A DNA stretch of 56,640 bases from Fibrobacter sp. (lineage in GTDB: Bacteria; Fibrobacterota; Fibrobacteria; Fibrobacterales; Fibrobacteraceae): contig JAKSID010000016.1 in assembly GCA_024399035.1 (NCBI GenBank), forward strand, positions 1 to 56,640. Reading direction: 5' to 3'. Numbering within the stretch: the first letter of the stretch is position 1; every line of letters begins with the position of its first letter. The notes under the pieces were generated by a model. It was not told the DNA's origin and did not search any database. It saw only the letters and a program-made list of their open reading frames with translations. The position numbers were made by a program, and so were the translations under genes. This document shows positions 1 through 9,089 of the stretch, piece after piece.

Positions 1-1
1 A

Positions 2-949
2 TACATCTACTGCCGTGGCGAATTCCTGCCCTGCATCGAAAGCCTCAACAAGGCTTTGAACCAGGCTTATGCTGCTGGCTACCTCGGCGAAAATATCTGC
101 GGAACCAAGTTCAGCTTCGATATCTTCGTGCATCGTGGTGCTGGCGCCTACATTTGCGGTGAAGAAACCGCTCTCATTAACTCTCTGGAAGGCCAGAAGG
201 GTCAGCCCCGCTTGAAGCCGCCTTTCCCGGCTGTCAGCGGTGCTTGGAAGTCTCCCACTTGCGTGAACAACGTGGAAACTATCATGGCCCTTCCCTGGAT
301 CCTGAAGCACGATCCTAGCGAATACGCTAAGATGGGTACTCCCCGTGCAGGTGGTACCAAGGTGTTCTGCATCTCCGGCGACGTAAAGAACCCGGGCGTG
401 TACGAAGCTCCTCTGGGTACTCCCATGATGACCATGATCAACGAATACGCCGGTGGCGTTGTTGGCGGCAAGCTGAAGGCTGTGCTGCCCGGTGGTTCTT
501 CTTGCGCTCCTCTGACCGCAGAAGAAGCAGCTGTCGCTACCATGGACTACGAATGCCTGGCTTCCATGAAGACCATGTTCGGTTCCGGTGCAATGATCGT
601 CATCAACGACACTCACAACATGGTGGACCTGCTGAACGTGCTTGGTAACTTCTACAGCCACGAATCTTGCGGCCAGTGCACTCCCTGCCGCGAAGGTACC
701 GGTCTTCTGCACCGTATCCTCAACCTCATCGTCGATGGCAAGGGCCACGATGGCGACGTTGAACTGATGCAGAGCCTCTGTGGTGGTTTCGGTGGCGTGA
801 CCATCTGCCCGCTGTCCGTTTCTCTGGGCGGCCCGGTAAGCGCATACAGCGCCAAGTTCCGTGCAGACTTTGACGAATACATCGCAAAGAATCCGGATCA
901 CGCAAAGCCCCGTGTACAAGAAACTTATCGTCCTGGAATCTTCTGGTAA
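2..949 (+). CDS. nuoF: NADH-quinone oxidoreductase subunit F (NuoF), 5' end cut off by window
   Basis: This is the C-terminal part of the flavin- and iron-sulfur-carrying subunit of complex I that oxidises NADH in the peripheral arm. The frame is open from base 2, so the real start lies upstream; the TTG at 56 is internal. The stretch GAGAYICGEETALINSLEG belongs to the conserved FMN/NADH-binding fold. The later SCGQCTPCREG, followed by a distant ICPLS, supplies the four cysteines of the N3 [4Fe-4S] cluster. The gene ends 5 bases before nuoG and is the first visible gene of a nuoF-to-nuoN operon. Identification is firm. Confidence 0.97.
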   Translation, partial: YIYCRGEFLPCIESLNKALNQAYAAGYLGENICGTKFSFDIFVHRGAGAYICGEETALINSLEGQKGQPRLKPPFPAVSGAWKSPTCVNNVETIMALPWILKHDPSEYAKMGTPRAGGTKVFCISGDVKNPGVYEAPLGTPMMTMINEYAGGVVGGKLKAVLPGGSSCAPLTAEEAAVATMDYECLASMKTMFGSGAMIVINDTHNMVDLLNVLGNFYSHESCGQCTPCREGTGLLHRILNLIVDGKGHDGDVELMQSLCGGFGGVTICPLSVSLGGPVSAYSAKFRADFDEYIAKNPDHAKPRVQETYRPGIFW

Positions 950-954
950 TCATT

Positions 955-2568
955 ATGAGTAACTTCTACAACATGCCGAAACTTCCGACCGAAAACAGCC
1001 CGAAGGTGGAAATCTTCGTGGATGATAAGGCCGTCATGGTTCCCGGCGATACAAACCTCCTCGAAGCCCTGAAGGCTGTCGGGATTGAAACTCCTCACGT
1101 CTGTTACCATCCGTATCTGCCGGTTTCTGGTAACTGCCGTCAGTGCCTGGTCGAACAGGAAGGCCCCCGCGGTCGTATGCTGGTCATCGCCTGCTATACT
1201 CCTGTTGCTCCGGGTATGAAAATCTATACTCCTGCTTCCTCTGCCCGCGTGAAGAACGCCCGCAAGGCAACTCAGGAATTCATGCTGGTGAACCATCCGC
1301 TGGATTGCCCTATCTGCGATAAGGCTGGCGAATGCACCCTGCAGGAAAACTACATGGAATGCGGTCAGAACGAAGGCCGTCTCCGTCCGGAATATGGTAA
1401 GAACTACCACGGCAATCCGGTTCACCAGTTCGTTGACGCCAAGGGCCAGGTCCGTGGCGGTAAGCACGTGGATATCGGTCCCCGAATCCTTCTCGACGAA
1501 GAACGCTGCGTACAGTGCGACCGTTGTGTCCGCTTCATGCGTTCTGTGGCCAAGGATGAACAGCTGCAGCTTGCAGGCCGTGCCGACCACACTTACATCA
1601 CCACGTTCCCCGGCGAAAAGCTGGACCACGAATATGACCTCTGCGTCACTGACGTGTGCCCCACCGGTGCAATGACTGCCAAGTACTTCCGTTTCCAGAA
1701 GCGCGTATGGCTCCTGAGCCACACCCCGACCATCTCTATGGATGACTCCCTGGGCGCAAACATCTGGATCGACCATGCCGACGGTAAGATCTACCGCGTC
1801 ATGCCCCGCTGCAATCCGGAAGTGAACCGCAGCTGGCTCTCTAACACCAGCCGTATGGCATTCCAGAACTTTAACAAGAACCGTCTCCCCGCAATCGGTG
1901 GCGTCAAGGTCATCAAGGAAGCTCTCGCTTCTGCAACTGGCAAGATCGCTCTCGTTGCCGGTGGCGAATGCACCATCGAAGACTTGGCTGCTCTCCGCAT
2001 GCTGAAGGAATCCCTGGGTGACCGTGCCGATATCTTCGGCGGTTCTCTCAAGATCAAGTCCGAACCCGATGGCATCGCCAAGAGCGGTGACCCCATGGCA
2101 AATCGCGCCGGCTTCAAGCTCCTTGGCCTTGCCGACGACAATCTGTGGGATCTGGCTCAGAACGTTTCCAACTACTCCGTGCTGGTCTGCGTGAACAACA
2201 ACATTGTTGGCGATGGCAACAAGTCCATGGACGTAATCGAAAAGATTCCGACCCGCATCGTTCTTTCCGCTTTCAATGACGAAACTGCAAACATGGCTAC
2301 CCTTGCTTACGGTATCAGGCACTGGAGCGAAGTCCAGGGCACCATGGTGAACTCTCTCAACATTCTCCAGAAGTTGAACGCAGCTCCCACTTGCCCCGAT
2401 GCAGAACTGAGACCCGCTTACGAAGTTCTCTCTGAACTGGCTGGCAACACCTTCACCTGTGCATACGACGCTTTCAAGAAGGCTGCCGAATACGCCCCGG
2501 CTCTCGCCGGCCTCGCTTACGACAGCATCAAGAGCACTGGCCTTCATCTTGAAGGAGGTAACGCATAA
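955..2568 (+). CDS. nuoG: NADH-quinone oxidoreductase subunit G (NuoG), short form
   Basis: NuoG is the iron-sulfur relay subunit of the complex I peripheral arm. The N-terminal ferredoxin-like domain has a [2Fe-2S] pattern (Cys50, Cys61, Cys64, Cys80). It is followed by HPLDCPICDKAGEC (His114, Cys118, Cys121, Cys127) and by CVQCDRC (Cys185, 188, 191) with CPTGA (Cys235) for two [4Fe-4S] clusters. At 537 residues it is clearly shorter than most NuoG proteins: the molybdopterin-oxidoreductase-like C-terminal half is reduced. It overlaps nuoH by one base (TAATG), and a strong GGAGG lies just before that junction. Identification is firm; the short length is notable but the frame is intact. Confidence 0.96.
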   Translation: MSNFYNMPKLPTENSPKVEIFVDDKAVMVPGDTNLLEALKAVGIETPHVCYHPYLPVSGNCRQCLVEQEGPRGRMLVIACYTPVAPGMKIYTPASSARVKNARKATQEFMLVNHPLDCPICDKAGECTLQENYMECGQNEGRLRPEYGKNYHGNPVHQFVDAKGQVRGGKHVDIGPRILLDEERCVQCDRCVRFMRSVAKDEQLQLAGRADHTYITTFPGEKLDHEYDLCVTDVCPTGAMTAKYFRFQKRVWLLSHTPTISMDDSLGANIWIDHADGKIYRVMPRCNPEVNRSWLSNTSRMAFQNFNKNRLPAIGGVKVIKEALASATGKIALVAGGECTIEDLAALRMLKESLGDRADIFGGSLKIKSEPDGIAKSGDPMANRAGFKLLGLADDNLWDLAQNVSNYSVLVCVNNNIVGDGNKSMDVIEKIPTRIVLSAFNDETANMATLAYGIRHWSEVQGTMVNSLNILQKLNAAPTCPDAELRPAYEVLSELAGNTFTCAYDAFKKAAEYAPALAGLAYDSIKSTGLHLEGGNA

Positions 2569-3923
2569 TGGATATTATTGAATCCAAATCCTGGGTTGAA
2601 TGGCTGATCACGATCGCAAAGTTCGCCTTCTGCTTCGTGCCGGTCCTCTACATCCTTCTCTTGATCCCGATGGAACGTCGTGGCGCCGGCTTTATGCAAG
2701 ACCGTCAGGGCCCGAACCGCTCCTACATCAAGATCCCGTACTTCGGTAAGATCCGCTTGCTGGGCTACGTACAGAACATGTGCGATGGCGCCAAGCTGTT
2801 CTTCAAGGAAATGTTCGCTCCCAAGGGCGTAAGCAAGTTCCTGTACTACGTTGCTCCGGCAATCCCGTTTGCAATCATCTTCATCTCTCCCTGCGTCATT
2901 CCTTGGTTCGGCCCCATGGTGTTCGAATGGGGTGGCAAGGCTGTGACGATCAGCGGTGCAATCCTGGATTCCGAAGTGGGCATCTTGCTCCTGTTCGGTT
3001 TCTCCTCCCTCTCTGCATACGGTGCAGTCCTGGCTGGTTGGGCTTCTAAGTCCAAGTACAGCTACCTGGGCTCTCTCCGTACCACAGCAATGACCGTTAG
3101 CTACGAAGTCTGCCAGGGTATTTCCATGATGGGTCTCCTGGTGCTCGCAGGCTCTTTCAGCCTCACCGACATCGTCAGCTGGCAGGAACAGCACGTCTGG
3201 GGTATCGTTGCCCAGCCGGTTGCATTCTTCTGCTTCCTCATTGCAACTATCGCAGAAACTGGCCGTGCTCCCTTCGACGTTGCTGAAGGTGACCCGGAAC
3301 TGGTCGCAGGCTTCCACACCGAATACGGCGCTATGCACTTCGGTATGTTCTACATGGGCGAATACGCTCATATCTGCATTGCCTCCTTCCTGGTGGCAAC
3401 CCTGTTCCTCGGCGGCTACTCTGTACCGTTCGTTACTACCGAGACCATGCAGGCCCACATGGGCGGCTCTCTGGCCATCCTCTGCGGCGTTCTCGCATTC
3501 CTGTTCCTTGCATTCCTCCACATGATGCACCGTTACTCCAAGAAGCTCCTTGCTTCTAAGCAGAGCAACAAGATGGTCATCCTCCAGGAATACAAGCTGT
3601 ACAAGATCGTTGGCTGGCTCGCTGTTGCAGTGTTCGTCGCTGCTGGCGTCTGCTCCTGGATGTTCTACAACCCGGTTCAGACCGTTGTGGACGGCGTGCT
3701 CACCAATACTCTTGGTGCCGCCCTCGGTACTGCTCTTATCCACCTGCTGGTTCTCGTGGTCAAGAGCGTGTTCTTCTGCTGGGTTTGGATCTGGGTCCGC
3801 TGGACTCTGCCGCGCTTCCGCTATGACCACATCATGAATCTCGGCTGGAAGATTATCCTTAACATCGCTCTCGTGAACCTCGTTGTGACTGCAGTTGTCG
3901 CAAAGCTCCTGGGAGGTAACTAA
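2568..3923 (+). CDS. nuoH: NADH-quinone oxidoreductase subunit H (NuoH), with an extra membrane insert
   Basis: NuoH is the membrane subunit that forms the quinone chamber next to the peripheral arm. Signatures seen are MERRGAGFMQDRQGPNR near the N-terminus and ETGRAPFDVAEGDPELVAG, the equivalent of the classic NRAPFD/ELVAGYHTEY loop. At 451 residues it is about 100 longer than the usual NuoH. The extra length lies roughly between residues 300 and 390, where additional hydrophobic segments precede the conserved end (WVRWTLPRFRYD). The start overlaps the nuoG stop and the end overlaps the nuoI start by one base, so translation is probably coupled. Identification is firm. Confidence 0.96.
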   Translation: MDIIESKSWVEWLITIAKFAFCFVPVLYILLLIPMERRGAGFMQDRQGPNRSYIKIPYFGKIRLLGYVQNMCDGAKLFFKEMFAPKGVSKFLYYVAPAIPFAIIFISPCVIPWFGPMVFEWGGKAVTISGAILDSEVGILLLFGFSSLSAYGAVLAGWASKSKYSYLGSLRTTAMTVSYEVCQGISMMGLLVLAGSFSLTDIVSWQEQHVWGIVAQPVAFFCFLIATIAETGRAPFDVAEGDPELVAGFHTEYGAMHFGMFYMGEYAHICIASFLVATLFLGGYSVPFVTTETMQAHMGGSLAILCGVLAFLFLAFLHMMHRYSKKLLASKQSNKMVILQEYKLYKIVGWLAVAVFVAAGVCSWMFYNPVQTVVDGVLTNTLGAALGTALIHLLVLVVKSVFFCWVWIWVRWTLPRFRYDHIMNLGWKIILNIALVNLVVTAVVAKLLGGN

Positions 3924-4492
3924 TGGCTCGCGTTATTAAACAGAAGCCCATGACCATCATCGAACGCCTCTACATCTTCGAGGCTATGCGTGGTCTTTGG
4001 ACAACCCTTAAGCATGCTGCCCGCGGCTTGTTCCGTTACGAACAGCTGCCCACCATCTCCTACCCGGAAGGCCAGCCCGAAATCAATAACGGTTACCGCG
4101 CCAAGCATCGTCTGATGCTCCGCCCGGATGGCACTCCCCGTTGCGTGGCTTGCGGCATGTGCGCTGCAGCTTGCCCTGCACATTGCATTTTCATCGAAGC
4201 AACTCAGTCCGATGATCCTCGTATCGAAAAGCGCGTGATGCGCTTCGACATCGACCACCTGGTTTGCGTGTTCTGCGGTCTCTGCGCAGAAGCCTGCCCG
4301 GTGGATGCTCTCCGCATGGACACCAAGAAGATTGTCTTCGAACATCGTACTCGCGAAGAATTCGTGGCACACCTCTCTGATCTCATCGACTGGGATCCGA
4401 AGGACTACCCCGAAGATGCTCAGAGCCAGATGGCTCCGGGCGGTACCAAGAATGCCGAGGCCCGCAAGGTCTGGGGCATGGAGGTTAAATAA
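3923..4492 (+). CDS. nuoI: NADH-quinone oxidoreductase subunit I (NuoI)
   Basis: NuoI is the two-[4Fe-4S] ferredoxin-type subunit that passes electrons to the last cluster, N2, in complex I. Two complete CxxCxxCxxxCP motifs are visible: CVACGMCAAACP (Cys74, 77, 80, 84) and CVFCGLCAEACP (Cys115, 118, 121, 125). The length of 189 residues is normal for the family. The ATG overlaps the last base of the nuoH stop codon, and its own stop abuts the nuoJ ATG with no gap. Both arrangements fit a translationally coupled operon. Confidence 0.97.
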   Translation: MARVIKQKPMTIIERLYIFEAMRGLWTTLKHAARGLFRYEQLPTISYPEGQPEINNGYRAKHRLMLRPDGTPRCVACGMCAAACPAHCIFIEATQSDDPRIEKRVMRFDIDHLVCVFCGLCAEACPVDALRMDTKKIVFEHRTREEFVAHLSDLIDWDPKDYPEDAQSQMAPGGTKNAEARKVWGMEVK

Positions 4493-5023
4493 ATGCTCGC
4501 ATTGATTTACTTCATTATCCTGGGTGTCATCGCCGTGGGTTCCGCCCTCTGCGTGCTCCTTTCCAAGCACCCCCTCTACGGTGCACTCTCCCTCGTGGTT
4601 TCCATGTTGAGCCTCGCTGGTATCTACGGCCTTCTGGGCAGCCCCTTCATCGGTGTTGTGCAGATCATGGTCTACGCTGGCGCAATCATCATGTTGCTTA
4701 CCTTCGTGATCATGGTGCTTAACGCCGGTCGCGACAGTAAGACTCCCAGATTCGACAAGGTTTCCCTGTTCGTGATTCCCGCAGCAATCGTGCTGGCTGG
4801 TCTCGTTGGTTTCGTGATGGTCCGTTCCGGCATCGCTTTCGACGCAACCACCCTCCGCGGCTCCGTGAAGCTCACTTCCGAAACCCTTTTCAATACGGCT
4901 CAGGAAGGCCCGGGCTACTTCGTTCTGTTCGAAGTCATCGGCCTCTTGCTCCTTTCTTCCATGGGTGCAGCTGTTCTCATGGCCAAGAAGCGCTTGGGCA
5001 CTGATAACGAGGAGGAAAAATAA
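4493..5023 (+). CDS. nuoJ: NADH-quinone oxidoreductase subunit J (NuoJ)
   Basis: NuoJ is a small membrane subunit of complex I with about five transmembrane helices. The 176-residue product is hydrophobic throughout. It carries the characteristic HPLYGALSLVVSMLSLAGIYGLLGSPFIG region and the Gly/Ala-rich VQIMVYAGAIIMLLTFVIM helix of the family. It ends with a charged tail (KKRLGTDNEEEK) that contains the GAGGA ribosome-binding site of the next gene. It overlaps nuoK by one base. Position and sequence together make the call firm. Confidence 0.96.
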   Translation: MLALIYFIILGVIAVGSALCVLLSKHPLYGALSLVVSMLSLAGIYGLLGSPFIGVVQIMVYAGAIIMLLTFVIMVLNAGRDSKTPRFDKVSLFVIPAAIVLAGLVGFVMVRSGIAFDATTLRGSVKLTSETLFNTAQEGPGYFVLFEVIGLLLLSSMGAAVLMAKKRLGTDNEEEK

Positions 5024-5343
5024 TGGAAATGGAACTCCAAGCTATGTACGTTCAGATTCTTGCCCTGGTGATCTTCGCCATCGGCATTATCGTGGCCGTT
5101 TCCCGCCGCAACGTGTTCTTTGTGCTCATGGGTGTTGAACTCGCCCTGAACGCAGTGAACCTCTCTTTCGTCGGTTTCGCAAAGACCTTGCCCGCCGACC
5201 TGAGCATTGCTGGCCAGATCGTGCCGCTGTTCACCATCGCCGTCGCTGCTGCCGAAGCTTGCGTTGGCCTTGCCATGGTGATCATGATTTTCCGCAACCG
5301 TGAGAGCGTTGATTCCAACGACTTCTCTAACTTGAAGGGGTAA
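5023..5343 (+). CDS. nuoK: NADH-quinone oxidoreductase subunit K (NuoK)
   Basis: NuoK is a three-helix, MrpC-like membrane subunit of complex I, part of the proton-pumping chain. The 106-residue product has the expected size. It keeps the helix MGVELALNAVNLSFVGFAK, whose buried glutamate is essential in characterised homologues, and the second-helix glutamate in AAAEACVGLAMVIMIF. The gene lies between nuoJ (one-base overlap) and nuoL (6-base gap). Confidence 0.97.
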   Translation: MEMELQAMYVQILALVIFAIGIIVAVSRRNVFFVLMGVELALNAVNLSFVGFAKTLPADLSIAGQIVPLFTIAVAAAEACVGLAMVIMIFRNRESVDSNDFSNLKG

Positions 5344-5349
5344 TGATCA

Positions 5350-7353
5350 ATGACTAATTTACCGCTTTGGTTTATTCCTCTCTTCCCGCTGATCGGCTGT
5401 ATCGTTCTGGGCGCAATTGCCCTGATCTCCTCCGGTAGCAAGAAGGGCCCGTCCGAAGGTTTCGTCGGCGCACTCTCCGTGCTGTTCCCGGCTCTTGCCT
5501 TCGCAAGCGTCGTGCTGCTCTCCTTCAACATGCCCGAAGGCGGCATCCGCGCAACGCTTTGCAACTGGATCGACATCCCCATGTTCAAGGTGGATATCGG
5601 ATTCCTGTTCGACGCTCTGTCCCGCATCATGTTGCTGTTTGTCACTGGCATCGGCACCTTGATTGCAATCTACTCCATCGGTTACATGCACGGTGACCGC
5701 GGCTTTGCCCGCTTCTTCGCCTACATCAACCTGTTCTTGTTCAGCATGATCGTGCTGGTCCTTTCCGACAGCCTGCTCCTGACCTTCCTCGGTTGGGAAG
5801 GTGTGGGTCTCTGCTCCTACTTGCTCATCGGTTTCTGGAACCACGACATCAACAACTGCAAGGCTGCTAACAAGGCTTTCATCGTAAATCGCGTGGGCGA
5901 TATCGGCTTCCTCTTGGGTATGCTGATTCTCTGCGTAGTCGGTGGCTCTACCATCCTCAACTACGATGCTCTTACCTCCTTCATCAGTTCTATTGCAGCA
6001 GGCGGCTATGCCGAAGGTGCTGACGTTGTCAAGGCTTTCTTCAACGCCCTGTTCACTGGCACCTTCACTCCTGATATTGTTGTGCCTATCCTCTCTATCG
6101 CAGGTCTCTGCTTCTTCATCGGTTGTACCGGTAAGTCCGCTCAGATTCCGCTCCTCACTTGGTTGCCCGATGCAATGGCTGGTCCGACCCCGGTTTCTGC
6201 CTTGATCCATGCTGCAACCATGGTGACCTCCGGCGTCTACCTGCTTGCTCGTCTTTCCACCATGTTCGTCCAGATCCCGGTTATCCTGGATGTCATCACT
6301 TGGGTTGGCCTCCTCACTGCCTTCTGGGCTGCTGTGGCTGGTCTTTTCCAGAACGACATCAAGAAGGTGCTGGCATACTCCACTGTTTCTCAGCTGGGTT
6401 ACATGTTCATGGCCGCAGGCGTTGCCGCATTCGACTCTTCCATCTTCCACGTGTTCACCCACGCCTTCTTCAAGGCTGCTCTCTTCCTCGGTGCCGGTGC
6501 AGTGATCCACTCCCTGGCTGGCGAACAGGATATGCGCAAGATGGGTGGTCTTCTCAAGAAGACTCCGGTTACCGCATGCGTGATGATCTTTGCATTCCTC
6601 GCAATCGTGGGCTTCCCCGGATTCGCAGGCTTCTGGTCTAAGGACCTGATCTTGGAACGCCTCTACATGAGCGGTCCTATGGGTCCCTTCTTCTACGTAG
6701 GTGGCCTCCTCACTGCAGTGATCACCGCAGTCTACATGGGCCGCCTCATTGTTCTTACCTTCTTCGGTTCCTACCGTGGTTCCAAGGAAAGCGAAGCTCA
6801 TATCCACGAAGCTCCGGCTACCATGCTTATTCCGATGGTTGTTCTCGCCTTCGGTGCAGTCTTCGCTGGTTGGCTCTGGGCTGACTCCATGGGCATCAAG
6901 TACTTCGAAGAAATGCTCGCACCTGTGGTTGGCGCTGCTCAGGCAGTTCTCCCGCACAATGCCGCTCACGTGAACCCCATGGTCTTCGCAGGCCTCGGCA
7001 CTCTCGCAGCCCTCTTCGGTATGGGCATCGCTTGGGCCAAGTGGGGCAAGGCTCGTATCCCGGCTGCCAAGGGTTCCTCTGCTCCTCAGGGCAAGATGGC
7101 CACTTGGACCTTCTTCTGGGACTACGTACACGGCGTGGTTGTCACTGTTGTTGATGCAATCGCTTGGTTCGTCGATAACTTCGTTGACAAGATCGTTCAG
7201 TTTGCCCAGTGGTTGGTTGCAAGCATTGCCGAAATCCTCGGCGATGGCGTAGCTTCCTTCCAGGTCCGCAAGGTTCGCCTCCAGATCGCTCTTAGCCTCG
7301 CTGGTGTTGTTGCCCTTGTGATTGTTGTTCTTTTGACTGGAGGTTTGATCTAA
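5350..7353 (+). CDS. nuoL: NADH-quinone oxidoreductase subunit L (NuoL), antiporter-like
   Basis: NuoL is the distal antiporter-like subunit of the complex I membrane arm and carries the long lateral helix. The product has 667 residues and many membrane segments. Family hallmarks seen include WEGVGLCSYLLIGFW, LTWLPDAMAGPTPVSALIHAATM and KVLAYSTVSQLGYM. The C-terminal third contains a further amphipathic stretch (about 590-645) consistent with the lateral helix, followed by a terminal membrane segment. It overlaps nuoM by one base. A very long open frame on the opposite strand (5359-7380) is only a codon-bias shadow. Confidence 0.97.
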   Translation: MTNLPLWFIPLFPLIGCIVLGAIALISSGSKKGPSEGFVGALSVLFPALAFASVVLLSFNMPEGGIRATLCNWIDIPMFKVDIGFLFDALSRIMLLFVTGIGTLIAIYSIGYMHGDRGFARFFAYINLFLFSMIVLVLSDSLLLTFLGWEGVGLCSYLLIGFWNHDINNCKAANKAFIVNRVGDIGFLLGMLILCVVGGSTILNYDALTSFISSIAAGGYAEGADVVKAFFNALFTGTFTPDIVVPILSIAGLCFFIGCTGKSAQIPLLTWLPDAMAGPTPVSALIHAATMVTSGVYLLARLSTMFVQIPVILDVITWVGLLTAFWAAVAGLFQNDIKKVLAYSTVSQLGYMFMAAGVAAFDSSIFHVFTHAFFKAALFLGAGAVIHSLAGEQDMRKMGGLLKKTPVTACVMIFAFLAIVGFPGFAGFWSKDLILERLYMSGPMGPFFYVGGLLTAVITAVYMGRLIVLTFFGSYRGSKESEAHIHEAPATMLIPMVVLAFGAVFAGWLWADSMGIKYFEEMLAPVVGAAQAVLPHNAAHVNPMVFAGLGTLAALFGMGIAWAKWGKARIPAAKGSSAPQGKMATWTFFWDYVHGVVVTVVDAIAWFVDNFVDKIVQFAQWLVASIAEILGDGVASFQVRKVRLQIALSLAGVVALVIVVLLTGGLI

Positions 7354-9089
7354 TGCTTCTGCATCTCCTCGTCTTAGCACCGTTCGTTGCCGCTATCCTT
7401 ATGGTGGCAACCTCCAAGGAAGATCCCAAGTCCTCTTCTCGACTTGCTTTCCTCTTTGCAATCGCATTCTTCGGAATGTCTATCGCCCTCATCGCCGGTG
7501 GCAACCAGTCCACCGAAGCTATCGAATGGTTCCGCATTCCTGGCGCAAAGGGCCCGGTCTACTACTACCTCTACAGCCATGGTCTTGGTGCCTGGATGGT
7601 GCTCCTCTCTACCGGTCTTTCTCTGGTAGCCTTGATCACCGCCCGCAACACCACCTGCAAGAACTACCGTAACTTCGCAATCGGCATCTTCGCCTTGATG
7701 GGCGCCATGAACGGCACCTTCCTCGCAGCCGACGCAGTTCTGTTCTTCTTCTTCTTCGAAGCCATGGTGATTCCGGCAGCAGTCCTTATCGCAGGTTTCG
7801 GCGGCAAGGATCGCGCCAAGGCAGCAATGACCTTCGCTATCTACACCCTCGTAGGTTCCGCACCTATGATGGTCGCTCTCTGGTACCTGATTTCCCAGGC
7901 CGACAGTGGGGTGCTCCTCTCCTTGGTAATCGCCCTCCAGAACATGCCCGAAGGCGTTCAGACCGCAATCCTCGTATGCTTCCTCCTGGCCTTCATGGTG
8001 AAGACTCCGATCTTCCCGTTCCACGGCTGGCAGGCAATTTCCTACTCCGAAGCCCCGGCTCCGCTCTCTGCAATCCTTACCGGTGCAATGAGTAAGGCTG
8101 GTGTGTTCGGCTTTATCGCTTGGATCATCCCGATCTTCCCGGTAAACGTGTCCGTCTATAACACCCTGATGTGGCTCGGCCTCTTGACCGCCCTCTATGG
8201 CGCTCTCATGGCTCTCCGCGCTACCGATGCTAAGAAGCTCCTGGCATTCAGCTCTATGGGTCACTTAGGCTTGGCTGTGGCTGGCGTGTTCAGCCTCTCC
8301 GAAGCAATGCTCCCCGCTGTCCTCGTGCTCCTGGTTGCCCACGGTATTTCCGCTGGCGCCCAGTTCTTGCTCATGGGCATTGGCGAACGCATGACTGGCA
8401 CTCGCGAACTGGATAAGCTGGGCGGCCTTGCCCGCGTCACTCCTGTGTTTGGTTCCTTGTTCGGCTTTGTGGCAATCCTCGCTCTTGCAATTCCTGGTAC
8501 CGCAGGCTTCGTTGGTGAATTCACCGTTCTCCTGTCCCTCTGGGATATGGGTCCGCTGCCCGCATTGGTTGCAGGTCTCTGCATCATCCTTTCCGCTGCC
8601 TACATGCTCCGCTTTGTTCAGAAGGTTATCTTCGGCGAACAGAAGTGCGAAGTTACTGGCACTCGCATGACTGCTCTGGAAGGTTCTTCCATCGGTATCA
8701 TGGGTGTTCTGCTCCTGGTGTTCGGTATGCACCCCGCATTCATCACCAACGCACTGCACCTCTTTGACGATCAGGCCATCGAAGCTATGGCTAAGCTCAC
8801 CAACGCACTGCCTGCAACTGCAGATGAAGTTGACGAAAACGGTGCTGCTCCTAGCAGCATCCCCGGCGTTGATGCCGAAGCCGACGAAAACGTCGCTGAC
8901 GATAATGTCGCTGACGTTGCAGTCCCCATGACCGAAGAAGATTTCCGTCAGTTGGATTCCAACCTTGCCGCAAACGGCTTTAGCGAAGAAGAACGCGCTA
9001 ACCTGATTGCTCAGCTCAAGGCAATGGAAGCCGAAGACTCTGCCGAGGCTGCAGCACCTGCCGCAGCTGAGGAAGGAGGTAACAAGTAA
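7353..9089 (+). CDS. nuoM: NADH-quinone oxidoreductase subunit M (NuoM), with acidic C-terminal tail
   Basis: NuoM is an antiporter-like proton-channel subunit of complex I. Seen motifs are FFFFEAMVIPAAVLIAGFGGKDR (catalytic glutamate), KTPIFPFHGWQAISYSEAPAPLSAIL and KKLLAFSSMGHLGLAVAGV. The membrane domain ends near residue 480. The last roughly 95 residues (from about 8810) are a hydrophilic acidic extension rich in Asp, Glu and Ala that contains a short helical segment (EEERANLIAQLKAMEAE). Typical NuoM proteins lack such a tail. The frame continues cleanly to the GGAGGTAACAAGTAATG junction with nuoN, so it is not a frameshift. Confidence 0.96.
   Translation: MLLHLLVLAPFVAAILMVATSKEDPKSSSRLAFLFAIAFFGMSIALIAGGNQSTEAIEWFRIPGAKGPVYYYLYSHGLGAWMVLLSTGLSLVALITARNTTCKNYRNFAIGIFALMGAMNGTFLAADAVLFFFFFEAMVIPAAVLIAGFGGKDRAKAAMTFAIYTLVGSAPMMVALWYLISQADSGVLLSLVIALQNMPEGVQTAILVCFLLAFMVKTPIFPFHGWQAISYSEAPAPLSAILTGAMSKAGVFGFIAWIIPIFPVNVSVYNTLMWLGLLTALYGALMALRATDAKKLLAFSSMGHLGLAVAGVFSLSEAMLPAVLVLLVAHGISAGAQFLLMGIGERMTGTRELDKLGGLARVTPVFGSLFGFVAILALAIPGTAGFVGEFTVLLSLWDMGPLPALVAGLCIILSAAYMLRFVQKVIFGEQKCEVTGTRMTALEGSSIGIMGVLLLVFGMHPAFITNALHLFDDQAIEAMAKLTNALPATADEVDENGAAPSSIPGVDAEADENVADDNVADVAVPMTEEDFRQLDSNLAANGFSEEERANLIAQLKAMEAEDSAEAAAPAAAEEGGNK

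Noticed and set aside
925..2547. 540-codon open frame opposite nuoG
   Set aside because: It is an antisense shadow of a strongly biased GC-rich gene; no ribosome-binding site and no family resemblance.
5359..7380. 673-codon open frame opposite nuoL
   Set aside because: Same cause: low-complexity Glu/Asp/His-rich translation of the complement of a membrane protein gene.
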